Shown: one piece after another, positions 42,729 through 51,430 of the stretch
Layout of the letters: each line of letters opens with the position of its first letter
Numbering within the stretch: the first letter of the stretch is position 1
NCBI GenBank assembly: GCA_964594065.1
Contig: CAZQKX010000013.1
Location: forward strand, 5,259-69,258
From: 4572-13 sp964594065
Lineage (GTDB): Bacteria; Planctomycetota; Phycisphaerae; Sedimentisphaerales; Anaerohalosphaeraceae
Direction: 5' to 3'
Length of the DNA stretch: 64,000 nucleotides
The notes under the pieces: model-generated
The model's database searches: none
What the model was told of the DNA's origin: nothing
Seen by the model: only the letters and a program-made list of their open reading frames with translations
Position numbers and translations under genes: made by a program

Positions 42729-44573
42729 TTACACCCCCTCCAGCCACTGTTCGGCAAAGATCGCAAAGTCAGTGATCGTCACTTTAAAGTCATCATCCAG
42801 GTCGGCTTCGGGAATCGGCTCCAGCGGGGCATCGGCCAGCCGGATCTCGTCGACCAAAAAGCTTGAAACCGCACCGCCGTCGAGAGGATCTTCTTCAATG
42901 GTCAGGCTGATGGCTGAAACATCGTGCAGCGCTGCACCCTGACTGTAGAGAATCTCCAGCGGAATCGATACCGCGGCGTATCCATCGTCGCCCATTTCCA
43001 CATGCACATCGAACGGTCCGTCCACCAACTTGATCGGATACATGGCTCCGGCCGTAATGGATACGGTCAGGTTCCCCAGCACATCCGGGGCGTTCGGGTC
43101 GGTATTCATCCACAGTTCAAGATGCGTTTTGCCTGCAGCCAGCCAATCCTGCGGGATGGGGAACACGTGGGATACTTCCGCCATTGGAGCGCCGAGCGTG
43201 TCGTAGTTGACAAGCATCGCGCCGGGACCTTGCAGTGTATCGTCGGTCAGTTCGACCGCTGCGCTGGCCGGCATCCATTCAGCCATGAGCGCAGCGGTGT
43301 CGGGGTACTCATCAAAATTGTTCGAAACGGTGCCCGGTTCGGCCTCAACCGGCGCAAAGATCATTTCGGCAGGCACCATGGCGTTATCGTCGATGAACTG
43401 TCCGTCTTCATCCATCAGCGGTTCATCGAAGTAAACCCAGAACCCGCAGGTCTGACCGTTCAGCGCAGCGGTTTCCATCACGCCCAGCCAGTCGGAGCCG
43501 ACGGCGTTATTGATGGTCTTCGGCAAAACATCCAGCACACCGTGCAGCATGTAAGCGTATTCAGGTCTGTCGGATTCGGCCAACGTGATCTGAAAGATAC
43601 CCGCTTCCATATAGACCTCGTTACTGTCGGCGACATCAGCAAAGACGACCATCGCATCGGAAAAATCATCTTTGGGATCCTTCTCTTTATCCTTTTTACC
43701 GAGCGGCAGCAGTTTGTCGATAATGATCAGCAGTCTGCCAAACAGGTTATCCGAGGGGAGCGGATTGACTTGCATTCCCTCGGGCGGTTCCCACATGATC
43801 GCGCCTTTCCAGTTGTTGCGAAAACGGATAAACGCCACGGGATCACTGCACTGGAACAGGGGATTAACCGGAAACTTCGGCGCCGGCACGGCTCTTCCGA
43901 CAGCGCCGGAGGCAGGGGTGTCTTTCTTGGCTTCCAGTTCCTTAACGTGTTTTTTGATGTCTTCAACCGCATCACCCGGGTCCATGTCGTTGTGATTATG
44001 GGCGGTGTATTCATTGCTGTCGTAGACTTTACCGAGTACGTTCATTTGATTGATGATGGCCTGCTCGGCGGCTCTGAATCGTTTGTCTCTTTCGGCTTCT
44101 GCGGCTTTCAGTGCTTTTTGAGGATCGGCGTCGCAGAATTTCATTTTATCAAAACCGTCCATGATGGCGGTGAGTTTTTTAACGGCGTTGCGGTCGTATT
44201 CGAATCGGTTCAGATCGTCGTGTCCTTCCTCATGGTCCTTCAGCTTTTGGTCTGCGTTGTCAGGCTGATAGATGGTGGTATTGCCTTCGACGTTGACCGG
44301 GTCCATGCTGGAGATGTTGAAACAGCCGTCTTTCATGTAGCCCTTGAAAGCGCCGCCGGAGACGGCAACCCACGCGACAGCGATGGCATCATGTTTACCG
44401 AGGTCTATCCCCGCCGGCGGAGATGGCGGGGGGCCGCCGGGAAACTCGACCACAGTCGGCTTTTTCGCGAAGCCCTTGTTGTTAATCGTGACCTCCGCAA
44501 CGATGAACGAAGCGGACAGGGATATGAGTACGATGACAGCGATGACGGTAAAGCTGAAATGGTGTTTTCTCAT
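42729..44573 (-). CDS. Secreted protein with HEEGH motif and dockerin-like tail
   Basis: A 614-residue protein with a signal peptide (FTVIAVIVLISLSASFIVA). Residues about 60-225 are helical and charged and contain DHEEGHDDLNRFEYDRNAV near residue 114. HEEGH has the HExxH form of zinc peptidases and the following acidic and basic pattern recalls DUF922-like putative proteases, but this is tentative. Residues about 380-585 look like two beta-sandwich domains (LLPSDN..., AGKTHLELWMNTDPNAPDVL, FLVDEIRLAD). The last 27 residues are a dockerin-like unit, DLDDDFKVTITDFAIFAEQW. It lies between the two BspA paralogues, all in one direction, so a joint surface role is likely. Confidence 0.78.
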   Translation of the reverse strand: MRKHHFSFTVIAVIVLISLSASFIVAEVTINNKGFAKKPTVVEFPGGPPPSPPAGIDLGKHDAIAVAWVAVSGGAFKGYMKDGCFNISSMDPVNVEGNTTIYQPDNADQKLKDHEEGHDDLNRFEYDRNAVKKLTAIMDGFDKMKFCDADPQKALKAAEAERDKRFRAAEQAIINQMNVLGKVYDSNEYTAHNHNDMDPGDAVEDIKKHVKELEAKKDTPASGAVGRAVPAPKFPVNPLFQCSDPVAFIRFRNNWKGAIMWEPPEGMQVNPLPSDNLFGRLLIIIDKLLPLGKKDKEKDPKDDFSDAMVVFADVADSNEVYMEAGIFQITLAESDRPEYAYMLHGVLDVLPKTINNAVGSDWLGVMETAALNGQTCGFWVYFDEPLMDEDGQFIDDNAMVPAEMIFAPVEAEPGTVSNNFDEYPDTAALMAEWMPASAAVELTDDTLQGPGAMLVNYDTLGAPMAEVSHVFPIPQDWLAAGKTHLELWMNTDPNAPDVLGNLTVSITAGAMYPIKLVDGPFDVHVEMGDDGYAAVSIPLEILYSQGAALHDVSAISLTIEEDPLDGGAVSSFLVDEIRLADAPLEPIPEADLDDDFKVTITDFAIFAEQWLEGV

Positions 44574-44778
44574 GACACGATCCTCCGGTAACGGGGTTAT
44601 TGTTTTGCTGTCAGAGCGGCAAAATCAAGGCTGTGTGATTTAAAAAGGCCTCCCACAACAGCCACAATCGTACAGGATTAATCCGGAAATGTCAAGACTC
44701 TTTTTGTCCGGATAGCACCAATTCTGCATGAACTATCTTGCAATCGCCCCCAATAATAAGGCAATATTACGCCTTTGG
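44574..44778. other. Spacer between HEEGH gene and 17-repeat BspA gene
   Basis: About 200 bases without a gene, containing the upstream region of the HEEGH gene (TCGTGTCATG side, GGAGGATC ribosome site on the minus strand) and the 3' end of the upstream gene. Confidence 0.5.
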
Positions 44779-47574
44779 TTACGGCGGACAGGTTGCTCCC
44801 CAGTTTGGCCGCGGTAATGTCCAACTAGTGGCGTAATCATCAAAACTGGCCGGCTCAGAATATATCTTTCTAACGCACCACCCGGACAGGTCCTGATTAA
44901 ACGATGAGGCTTGGTTGAACATGCTGTCCATGTCGGTGACATTGGATGTATCCCAGCTACCAATATTGGCGTTGAATGCACCCGCCTGAAGAAACATCGC
45001 GCTCATGTCGGTGACGCTGGAGGTATCCCATCCGCCGATGTCGGCGTTGAATTGGTCCGCGCCGAAGAACATTTCGCCCATGGTGGTAACGCTGGAGGTA
45101 TCCCAGCCACTGATGTCGGAATTGAATGAATGCGCACCGTAGAACATCCATTGCATGTTCGTAACGGCATGGATTCCATCGGAAGTAGTCGGCACCGAAA
45201 CGAGATTGCTACAATCATCAAACGCCCGATACATACTGGTAAAGCCCAGTTGGCCCCATCTATCAACGCTTATCAGCTTGTTACATTCAGTCCACCAACC
45301 ACCGTTGTTATCGCTGTTGTATGCGCTTACACTACCGGTGACCGAAACAGTATAGATCCCGTCTTCGCTGTAGTAATGCACATGAGGACCGGGTGTTGTG
45401 ACATGTTGGACAGGCCTGCCGTCACCCCAGTTGATTATTGCATCTACTGTACCGGCCAGTGCTAATGTCACTGTCGTGTCGGACCCAAGGCTTGTGTCCC
45501 AGGTCGTCACGAAAGCAGAAGAGCAGTCTCCCCAGACCGGTCGCGGCAATATCCAACTGACAGCACCTGTATCGAAATCACTCGGCTCAGAAGGAATCAG
45601 TGAAACGCACCATCCGGATAAGTCCTGGTTAAATGCCGACGCATAGTAGAACATCTCGCTCATGTCAATAACACTGAAGGTATTCCATCCGCTGATGTCG
45701 GCGTTGAATGACGATGCATAGTAGAACATTCTATCCATTCCAGTGACGCTGTAGGTATGCCAGTTACTAATGTTCTGGTTAAATGCTGACGCATAGGCAA
45801 ACATACTGGTCATATCAGTGACGCTGGAGGTGTCCCATGCGTTGATGTTCCCATTGAATGTCAGCGCGCCATTAAACATATAGCTCATGTCAGTAACGCT
45901 GGAAGTGTCCCAAATGCCGATATCCTGGTTAAACGAATTCGCATCATTGAACATGCCCCCCATGTAGTATACATTGGAAGTATCCCAGCCAGCGATGTTC
46001 TGGTTGAATGCCGATGCATTGTAGAACATCTCGCTCATGTTATAGACGCTGAAGGTATCCCAACCGCCGATATCTTGATTGAACGAATCTGCATTGTAGA
46101 ACATTCTGTCCATGAAAATAACGCTGGAGGTGTCCCATCCACCGATATTCTGATTGAACGCCGAAGCATCATAGAACATGCCTCTCATATTCCAGACGTT
46201 TGAGGCATCCCATCCACTGATATCCTGGTTGAAAGCGGACGCAAAGTTGAACATATAGCTCATGTCGGTAACGGATTCAATTCCATCCGAAGTATTCGGT
46301 ACAGAAACCAGGTTCGAACAATTCTGGAACGCGCCGGATAAATTGATAAAGCCAAGTCGGCCCCAGTTATCGACGCTTACAAGCTTTGCGCGTTCAGAAG
46401 CCGCGCCGCCATTGTCATAGCTGTTGTAAGCTGTTGCGCTGCCGATGACTGAAACGGTATAGATCCCATCGATGCCGTAGTCGTGTACATGCGGGCCGGG
46501 TGTTGTGACGATATTGGGTTCCGTGCCGTCCCCCCAGTCGATGGTTGCGTCCACTGTTCCGGCCAGCGCCAGGGTGACTGTTGCTGTTCCGCCGAAAGGT
46601 TCGTCATTGTCAAGACTCGTATCCCAGGTTGTTATGAAAGCCGGCGGGCAGGTTCCCCAGTTCGGTCGCCAATCAGGCAGCAGCCAATTGTCGGTGTGAC
46701 TATCGAAATTGATAGGCTCAGAAGGAATCAGTGTGACGCACCATTCGGACAGATCCTGATTGAATGACGATGCATTGAAGAACATCAAGTCCATATTGTT
46801 GACGTCGGAGGTATCCCATCCGCTGATGTCCTCGTTGAACAACACCGCACTCCAGAACATCCCGCTCATGTCGGTAACCTTAGAGGTATCCCAATTACCA
46901 ATGTTCCCATTGAATAATAACGTATAGGAGAACATCGTGTGCATGTTGGTGACGCTGGAGGTATCCCAGTTGCTGATGTTTCCGTTAAACGACAACGTAC
47001 CATAGAACATATAACTCATGTCGGTAACGGCTTCAATCCCGTCCGAGGTACTTGGGACTGAAACGAGGTTCGTACACCCATAGAACGCACGATACATACT
47101 GGTAAAGCCTAGTTGTCCCCAGTTGTCGACACTTACCAACTTATGGCGATCGGATGTACCATTTCCAAAGCTATCGTATCCGCCTGCGCTGCCGGTAACC
47201 GAGACGGTGTAGATTCCGTCTTCGCCGTAGTCGTGTTCATGCGGACCGGGTGTATTTACATCGACGATGATACCGTCCCCCCAGTCGATGGTGGCGTCTA
47301 CCGTTCCGGCCAGCGCGAGTGTAACCGTCGTACCGTCAGCAAGGCTCGTATCCCAGGTCGTTATGAAAGCGCCGTTATCGAGCCACTGAGAGGCCATGTC
47401 ATCAAGATCGTTAACATCATACGTTGTCAGCCACCCGGCGGCCAACATTGTAAAGTCATCCAGGTTGACCTTATGATCGCCGCTGTAATCGGCACTGAGA
47501 CAGGCCGCCGAAACACTGCCGCTGATGCAGAAAGTCGTCATAAGAATTGCTAAAAAGAAGATTGCTTTCTTCAT
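44779..47574 (-). CDS. BspA/DUF285 surface protein with N-terminal dockerin-like repeat, 17 repeats
   Basis: A 931-residue paralogue of the protein at 38833-42615. Signal peptide (residues 1-23), one dockerin-like unit (CLSADYSGDHKVNLDDFTML, AAGWLTTYDVNDLDD), then three modules of PKD-like domain, SVDNWGQLGFT link and DUF285 repeats (4, 9 and 4 by my count), each closed by SGWCV...SEP..FD and PxWGxCPP. Compared with the larger paralogue it lacks the second dockerin unit and has fewer repeats in the middle module, consistent with gain or loss of whole repeats after duplication. GGGAGAG precedes the ATG. Binding partner unknown. Confidence 0.9.
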   Translation of the reverse strand: MKKAIFFLAILMTTFCISGSVSAACLSADYSGDHKVNLDDFTMLAAGWLTTYDVNDLDDMASQWLDNGAFITTWDTSLADGTTVTLALAGTVDATIDWGDGIIVDVNTPGPHEHDYGEDGIYTVSVTGSAGGYDSFGNGTSDRHKLVSVDNWGQLGFTSMYRAFYGCTNLVSVPSTSDGIEAVTDMSYMFYGTLSFNGNISNWDTSSVTNMHTMFSYTLLFNGNIGNWDTSKVTDMSGMFWSAVLFNEDISGWDTSDVNNMDLMFFNASSFNQDLSEWCVTLIPSEPINFDSHTDNWLLPDWRPNWGTCPPAFITTWDTSLDNDEPFGGTATVTLALAGTVDATIDWGDGTEPNIVTTPGPHVHDYGIDGIYTVSVIGSATAYNSYDNGGAASERAKLVSVDNWGRLGFINLSGAFQNCSNLVSVPNTSDGIESVTDMSYMFNFASAFNQDISGWDASNVWNMRGMFYDASAFNQNIGGWDTSSVIFMDRMFYNADSFNQDIGGWDTFSVYNMSEMFYNASAFNQNIAGWDTSNVYYMGGMFNDANSFNQDIGIWDTSSVTDMSYMFNGALTFNGNINAWDTSSVTDMTSMFAYASAFNQNISNWHTYSVTGMDRMFYYASSFNADISGWNTFSVIDMSEMFYYASAFNQDLSGWCVSLIPSEPSDFDTGAVSWILPRPVWGDCSSAFVTTWDTSLGSDTTVTLALAGTVDAIINWGDGRPVQHVTTPGPHVHYYSEDGIYTVSVTGSVSAYNSDNNGGWWTECNKLISVDRWGQLGFTSMYRAFDDCSNLVSVPTTSDGIHAVTNMQWMFYGAHSFNSDISGWDTSSVTTMGEMFFGADQFNADIGGWDTSSVTDMSAMFLQAGAFNANIGSWDTSNVTDMDSMFNQASSFNQDLSGWCVRKIYSEPASFDDYATSWTLPRPNWGATCPP

Positions 47575-47654
47575 TTCTTCTCTCCCAAAATTCCTAAGAA
47601 TTTCTCCTTTGCTAAGTCTCCTCCGCAGAGTAGCTTGCGAAATGTAACGTTCAT
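47571..47654 (-). promoter_or_regulatory. Conserved leader of the BspA paralogues (possible leader peptide)
   Basis: A 27-codon frame from an ATG at 47654 (MNVTFRK, then GGDLAKEKF) ends in a TGA that overlaps the gene's own ATG. The matching region upstream of 42615 encodes MMVTFRK, then GGDFAKEKF and a stop. The ATG overlaps the -10 box (TATAATG), so if that promoter is used this codon would lie upstream of the transcript start. The conservation may then be regulatory RNA or DNA rather than a peptide. Confidence 0.4.
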
Positions 47655-47682
47655 TATAGAATTAACAGGGGGGAAATGTCAA
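47653..47682 (-). promoter_or_regulatory. Consensus promoter of the 17-repeat BspA gene
   Basis: TTGACA (47682-47677) and TATAAT (47658-47653), both perfect, separated by 18 bases, about 80 bases before the start codon. Confidence 0.75.
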
Positions 47683-47689
47683 GAGGATT

Positions 47690-47925
47690 TCAGTTTTCAG
47701 TGAGCAGTTATCGGTTACCAGTTATCAGTGAGCAGTGAGCAGTGAGCAGTTATCAGTTACCGGTTACCAGTTATCAGTGAGCAGTGAGCAGTTATCAGTT
47801 ACCGGTTATCGGTTATCAGGTGCCAGGTACCAGTCTACAGTCTTCTGTCCTCAGTTTTCAGATAAAAAACAGGCTATTCTGTCAAAAGCTGAAGACTGGG
47901 GACAGAAGACTGAAGACTGAATTTG
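47690..47925. repeat. Short tandem repeat tract (CAGTTATCAGT / GAGCAGT units)
   Basis: Irregular tandem copies of CAGTTATCAGT, GTTACCGGTTATC and GTGAGCA fill 47690-47820, followed by CAGTCTTCTGTCCTCAGT and its near-inverse GACAGAAGACTGAAGACTGA at 47900. Frames through it are artefacts. The rest of 47575-48159 holds no gene. Confidence 0.8.
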
Positions 47926-48159
47926 TCCACATAGCACAAAGTCTGCATGTACTATCTTGCTGCGGGCCAAAAATCCAAAAAATTATTGACTGCCTGATTT
48001 CGACGCTAAGACGCATGATGACGGGTAATACGGGGGGCGTAATAATTGTAGATTGTAGATTTTAGATTGCCAATTGCAGTTGGAGATTTTGGAGGAGGTT
48101 TATTCCTCAATTTACAATATCAAATAGACAATATTCAATTCTAAAGAAGGAGCTTAATT

Positions 48160-48258
48160 ATGAATACATCGAACGGATGGGTGAAGCTGTATCGCTGCCT
48201 GCTGGACGATCCCTTGTGGCAGTGCAGCACCGCTGAGCGAACGACTATATTAAACTAA
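48160..48258 (+). pseudogene. Truncated 5' copy of the phage replication gene at 50061
   Basis: From GGAGCTTAATTATG on, about 90 bases match the start of the gene at 50061 with roughly ten changes: MNTSNGWVKLYRCLLDDP, then WQCSTAE. The match stops at 48236, and a stop codon follows within seven codons, overlapping the end of the dGTPase gene. It is a broken paralogue cut by the dGTPase segment. Confidence 0.8.
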
Positions 48259-49697
48259 GACATGGGCTTAAAAATGGTTTGTGGATTAATCCCTTTCAAG
48301 CGACCGTAAAATTCTATCGCATAGCTATCTGTCATGCCAGCAATAAAATCACATATAGCCCTTTGTTTATCATTCCTCAATTTAAGAGACTCATGAATTG
48401 TCTTGAAATCTTCGGGCAATAACATATTCCCATCTTTGTCATTCAGTGCCTCAAAAATTGTCTTGACTATCTCTTTGCTTCTTTTTGAGAATATTTGATT
48501 TTTCGCCGAAAGAATCTGTGTTTCAAATACAAAGTTTTTCAAAATCTCAACTTCTATTAATTTATCCCTTTCAAGTTCGATCCTTGATAGGGCTGGATTT
48601 TTTTTGTCAAACTTTTTAATGCTCACCTGTCGAATGGCAGATCCGACAAGTCTAGAAGTAAAGCGAGTCCGGAAATATCCATTTTTAGCCATCAAATCCG
48701 ACAGGCCATTTGCATATTCTAAAGACATAAAATATAGGTCTCCAAGGACCTCAGAAGTAATTTCTGCGTTGCCTTTTATTTCAAACTTGACTTTGAAATC
48801 CTTAAAAATATCACGAATCCTTTCTTTGATTTCGCCTGTCGACAGAACAAATCTAGTACGCGATTTAAGTTTTCTTGAAATAACTCTCAAGAGGTGATCA
48901 GGTGAACCAATTAAATCAAGCGGTTTAATAAAGCCAGCTTTAAAAGAATCTTCAAGATCGTAGGTTGAATAAGCGATGTCATCTGCAATGTCCATTATTT
49001 GACATTCGATAGTTTTAAATCTTTTGGCACCTCGGTTTGGAGAAACGTACCTCTTTATCTTTTTTACGATATCTTCTTCTGTGTAATAATACCCCTTGAC
49101 AACACCCTTCTTTTTCCTTTGCCCACCACGGAATGGAATTTTGTTATCATATTTCAAGATTGAAGCCAAAGAACGAAAAGTTAAATCCAAACCAATTCTT
49201 ATATCTAATCCTTTATCGCTTACACCAAAGTCTGCCGATGGAACCAATTCTCTTTTTTCTAATTTCGTAAGTATCCTAAGGGTCTGAGCATTACCTTCAA
49301 AGCCACCACAATTAATCATTAGCTCATCAAGCGCTTTTTCGCCAAAATGTCCGAAAGGTGGATGCCCTAAGTCATGGGCTAAAGCAGCAAACTCAACAAG
49401 ATCAGGTTCTATTAGGTATGTATGCCCCATTTTTTTAAGATCACTATTTAACTTAATCGCAATTGACTTAGCAATCTGAGCAACTTCAAGAGAATGAGTT
49501 AACCTGTTCCGGAAGAAATCTGTTTCCATGCTGGGAAACAATTGGGCCTTACCTTGTAACCTGCGAAATGAAGGCGAGTGAAGCAACCGAGCATAATCTC
49601 TGCGCCATGGTGTTCGATAATCTTCTACAGAAAAATCTCGGTCTATGGGAATTGCTCGTGTGCGGCGTTTGTCTCCTTCTGAATACATCTCCTTCAT
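48255..49697 (-). CDS. dgt: dGTPase-family HD-domain triphosphohydrolase
   Basis: The 480-residue protein opens with the family pattern YRTPWRRDYARLLHSPSFRR. It keeps the HD metal ligands: His68 in NRLTHSLEV, His108-Asp109 in ALAHDLGHPPFGHFGE, and an Asp in CQIMDIADDIAYSTYDLED (about 235-239). These enzymes hydrolyse dGTP (or other dNTPs) to the nucleoside and triphosphate. dNTP depletion by such enzymes is a described anti-phage strategy. The gene is more AT-rich than its neighbours, follows a 49-residue gene by nine bases, and lies between two copies of a phage-type gene, so it looks like inserted cargo. Confidence 0.92.
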   Translation of the reverse strand: MKEMYSEGDKRRTRAIPIDRDFSVEDYRTPWRRDYARLLHSPSFRRLQGKAQLFPSMETDFFRNRLTHSLEVAQIAKSIAIKLNSDLKKMGHTYLIEPDLVEFAALAHDLGHPPFGHFGEKALDELMINCGGFEGNAQTLRILTKLEKRELVPSADFGVSDKGLDIRIGLDLTFRSLASILKYDNKIPFRGGQRKKKGVVKGYYYTEEDIVKKIKRYVSPNRGAKRFKTIECQIMDIADDIAYSTYDLEDSFKAGFIKPLDLIGSPDHLLRVISRKLKSRTRFVLSTGEIKERIRDIFKDFKVKFEIKGNAEITSEVLGDLYFMSLEYANGLSDLMAKNGYFRTRFTSRLVGSAIRQVSIKKFDKKNPALSRIELERDKLIEVEILKNFVFETQILSAKNQIFSKRSKEIVKTIFEALNDKDGNMLLPEDFKTIHESLKLRNDKQRAICDFIAGMTDSYAIEFYGRLKGINPQTIFKPMS

Positions 49698-49706
49698 ATA
49701 CTCCCA

Positions 49707-49856
49707 CTATTTTTTCTTACTGGAAAGTACTATACAATCACCCTTCTTAGTAACTGAATAACTGCGTTTTAAACTACTAGGGATGTGTAGTTTCTGTATT
49801 GCCTTTTTCTTGGCTTCTCTGATTACAACATCGTCTTTTTGATTTTTACCAGACAT
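49707..49856 (-). CDS. Small basic protein upstream of dgt
   Basis: A 49-residue, lysine-rich protein: MSGKNQKDDVVIREAKKKAI at the start, SYSVTKKGDCIVLSSKKK at the end. AAGGGG lies about five bases before the ATG. Nine bases separate its stop from the dGTPase start, and a promoter lies upstream, so the two form an operon. No family recognised. It could be a regulator or partner of the dGTPase; this is inference from position. Confidence 0.6.
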   Translation of the reverse strand: MSGKNQKDDVVIREAKKKAIQKLHIPSSLKRSYSVTKKGDCIVLSSKKK

Positions 49857-49942
49857 TTTATCCCCTTATTCTTCCTCACAGTTTTCATTGATATCGGCGA
49901 ATTGGCATTATTTCTTCAGTGTAAGTTACTTTCTATAAATTA

Positions 49943-49972
49943 AGTATAGCAAAGTTATCTACCTAGTAGCAA
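49943..49972 (-). promoter_or_regulatory. Candidate promoter of the small gene-dgt operon
   Basis: TTGCTA (49972-49967) and TATACT (49948-49943), 18 bases apart, about 90 bases before the first start codon. Confidence 0.5.
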
Positions 49973-50060
49973 CCTTATATTTAATATTTTTGGTCTTTAG
50001 CATGTAATAAACCCAAGCTATCTCTAGTTGAATAAAGGAGTTACAGAAAGGAGCTTAATT

Positions 50061-50618
50061 ATGAATACATCGAACGGATGGATTAAACTGTACCGCTGTC
50101 TGCTGGACGATCCGATCTGGCAGTGCAGCACCGCCGAGCAGAAGGTCATCCTGGTGACGCTTTTGCTGATGGCCAATCACGCCGAGAAGAAATGGCAGTG
50201 GCAGTCAAAGCCCTATATCTGCAAACCCGGGCAGATGATTACCTCGGCAAAGTCAATCGCCCGAAAAGCAGGCAGAAAAATTTCACGTCAAAATATACGT
50301 ACAGCGTTAAAGCGGTTTGAAAGTATGGGATTTTTAACCATGCGTTCAACCAGGGAACACACGCTCATAACGATTTGTCAATGGGAACGTTATCAAAGTA
50401 CTGAAAGCCCGGCTAACCAAGTGTCTAACCATTCATTAACCAATGATTCACCAACACCTAACCAAGAGCTAACCACTAACAAGAATGTAAAGAATGAGAA
50501 GAATGAAAAGAAGGGAAGAATGCCCTCTTCTTCTTATCCTCTTTCATTTGAACAAATGGACATCCAGCGGGCCAGGGAAGCCAACGCCAAAGCGATGGCC
50601 GAGTTCATGGCCGATTAA
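50061..50618 (+). CDS. Phage replication-initiator-like helix-turn-helix protein
   Basis: The start at 50061 follows AAAGGAGC. The 185-residue protein opens NGWIKLYRCLLDDPIWQCST, continues with GQMITSAKSIARKAGRKISR and QNIRTALKRFESMGFLTMRS (a winged helix-turn-helix at about 65-110) and ITICQWERYQ, then an Asn/Lys/Glu-rich linker and a short C-terminal helix. This is the layout of phage replisome-organiser / DnaD-type N-terminal proteins. A truncated copy lies at 48160. With the genes at 51431 and 52180 it forms what looks like a domesticated phage replication-packaging remnant. Confidence 0.75.
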   Translation: MNTSNGWIKLYRCLLDDPIWQCSTAEQKVILVTLLLMANHAEKKWQWQSKPYICKPGQMITSAKSIARKAGRKISRQNIRTALKRFESMGFLTMRSTREHTLITICQWERYQSTESPANQVSNHSLTNDSPTPNQELTTNKNVKNEKNEKKGRMPSSSYPLSFEQMDIQRAREANAKAMAEFMAD

Positions 50619-50888
50619 CCTGATAATAGTTTTATCCGCGTGGGCACGGCCGGACTTACAACTTAAATCCTGTCGCTCCTGTATCGTCTACTATCACCCC
50701 TCGCGTCTTTTGTCACCCCTCGCGTCTTTTGTCACCCCCGCGCAGGCGGGGGTCCAGCAGTACTGACACGGTTTCCTTTATCACTGGATTCCCGCTTTCG
50801 CGGGAATGACAAAGTGTCGCGGGAATGACAACGTCGTGTAAACAGGTAGGTCTGGAACCGGGCCAGGATACTGTCCTACATTTTACTA
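50619..50888. repeat. GTCACCCC/GTCATTCC hairpin repeat
   Basis: No gene is seen. Two direct copies of a TTTGTCACCCCTCGCGTC-type block precede a full inverted repeat at 50731-50810 (GTCACCCCCGCGCAGGCGGG ... CCCGCTTTCGCGGGAATGAC), then a half copy. Confidence 0.75.
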
Positions 50889-51320
50889 CTATAAGTCGGT
50901 ACTGTAGAGATCGGTGTCGTAATCTTTACCGCCGGGCTTACCGTCGGCGCCGAAGCTGATGATGACAAACGGCGTATCGCTTTGAGGGATCGTGATGTAG
51001 GCGAATTCATTCTTCCAGGCATCACGAGGAAGTTCTGTCATTTCCAGATAGCCTCCGGCGTTCCAACCTGTTACATCGGCCGGCTGGTCAATCAATTCAA
51101 TAAGGCCCATTTCCCGTGAAGGATATCGCCCGGTATCCAGTTTGAACATTTTCACGGCGGAATCGAGTATTTTTATTGTCACCTTTGTGGGCCTTGGAAC
51201 AGGTGTGTGTCCATGATGTATATCTCTAAAAAACATACTAAAAATTCCCGCAGCAATAAAAATAACAAGCAGCCCAAACATACCCCACAGCAATTTTCTT
51301 TCTCCACACAATGTAGGCAT
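50889..51320 (-). CDS. GspG-like pseudopilin head with membrane anchor
   Basis: The ATG at 51320 is eight to nine bases after GGGAG; two in-frame ATGs upstream are less well placed. The 143-residue protein has one membrane helix (WGMFGLLVIFIAAGIFSMFF, about residues 11-30) and then the type II secretion GspG head: IKILDSAVKMFKLDTGRYPS, GLIELIDQP, LPRDAWKNEFAYI, FVIISFGADGKPGGKDYDTD with the calcium-site Asp residues. The usual GFTLIE prepilin cleavage motif is missing, so it may not be processed. It sits between two phage-type genes on the opposite strand. Confidence 0.85.
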   Translation of the reverse strand: MPTLCGERKLLWGMFGLLVIFIAAGIFSMFFRDIHHGHTPVPRPTKVTIKILDSAVKMFKLDTGRYPSREMGLIELIDQPADVTGWNAGGYLEMTELPRDAWKNEFAYITIPQSDTPFVIISFGADGKPGGKDYDTDLYSTDL

Positions 51321-51430
51321 TTTCAGCATCTCCCTTTGATAAACGGATGAAGTGATGAGCAAAGTGCCGGCCTATCTTTCTTTGACAACCAAAACAGTAA
51401 ATAGTTCCACACTTTTAAGGAAGGAGTTTT

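Noticed and set aside
42924..44591. Long plus-strand frame of 555 codons
   Set aside because: It is the complement of the HEEGH/dockerin gene, lacks a ribosome site and any recognisable domain. The minus-strand protein has a signal peptide and a dockerin-like tail.
47735..47920. Frame rich in QLSV repeats
   Set aside because: It is a translation of the CAGTTATCAGT tandem tract, not a gene.
47690..47925. Possible CRISPR array
   Set aside because: The units are short, adjoining and irregular, with no spacers of constant length and no cas genes.
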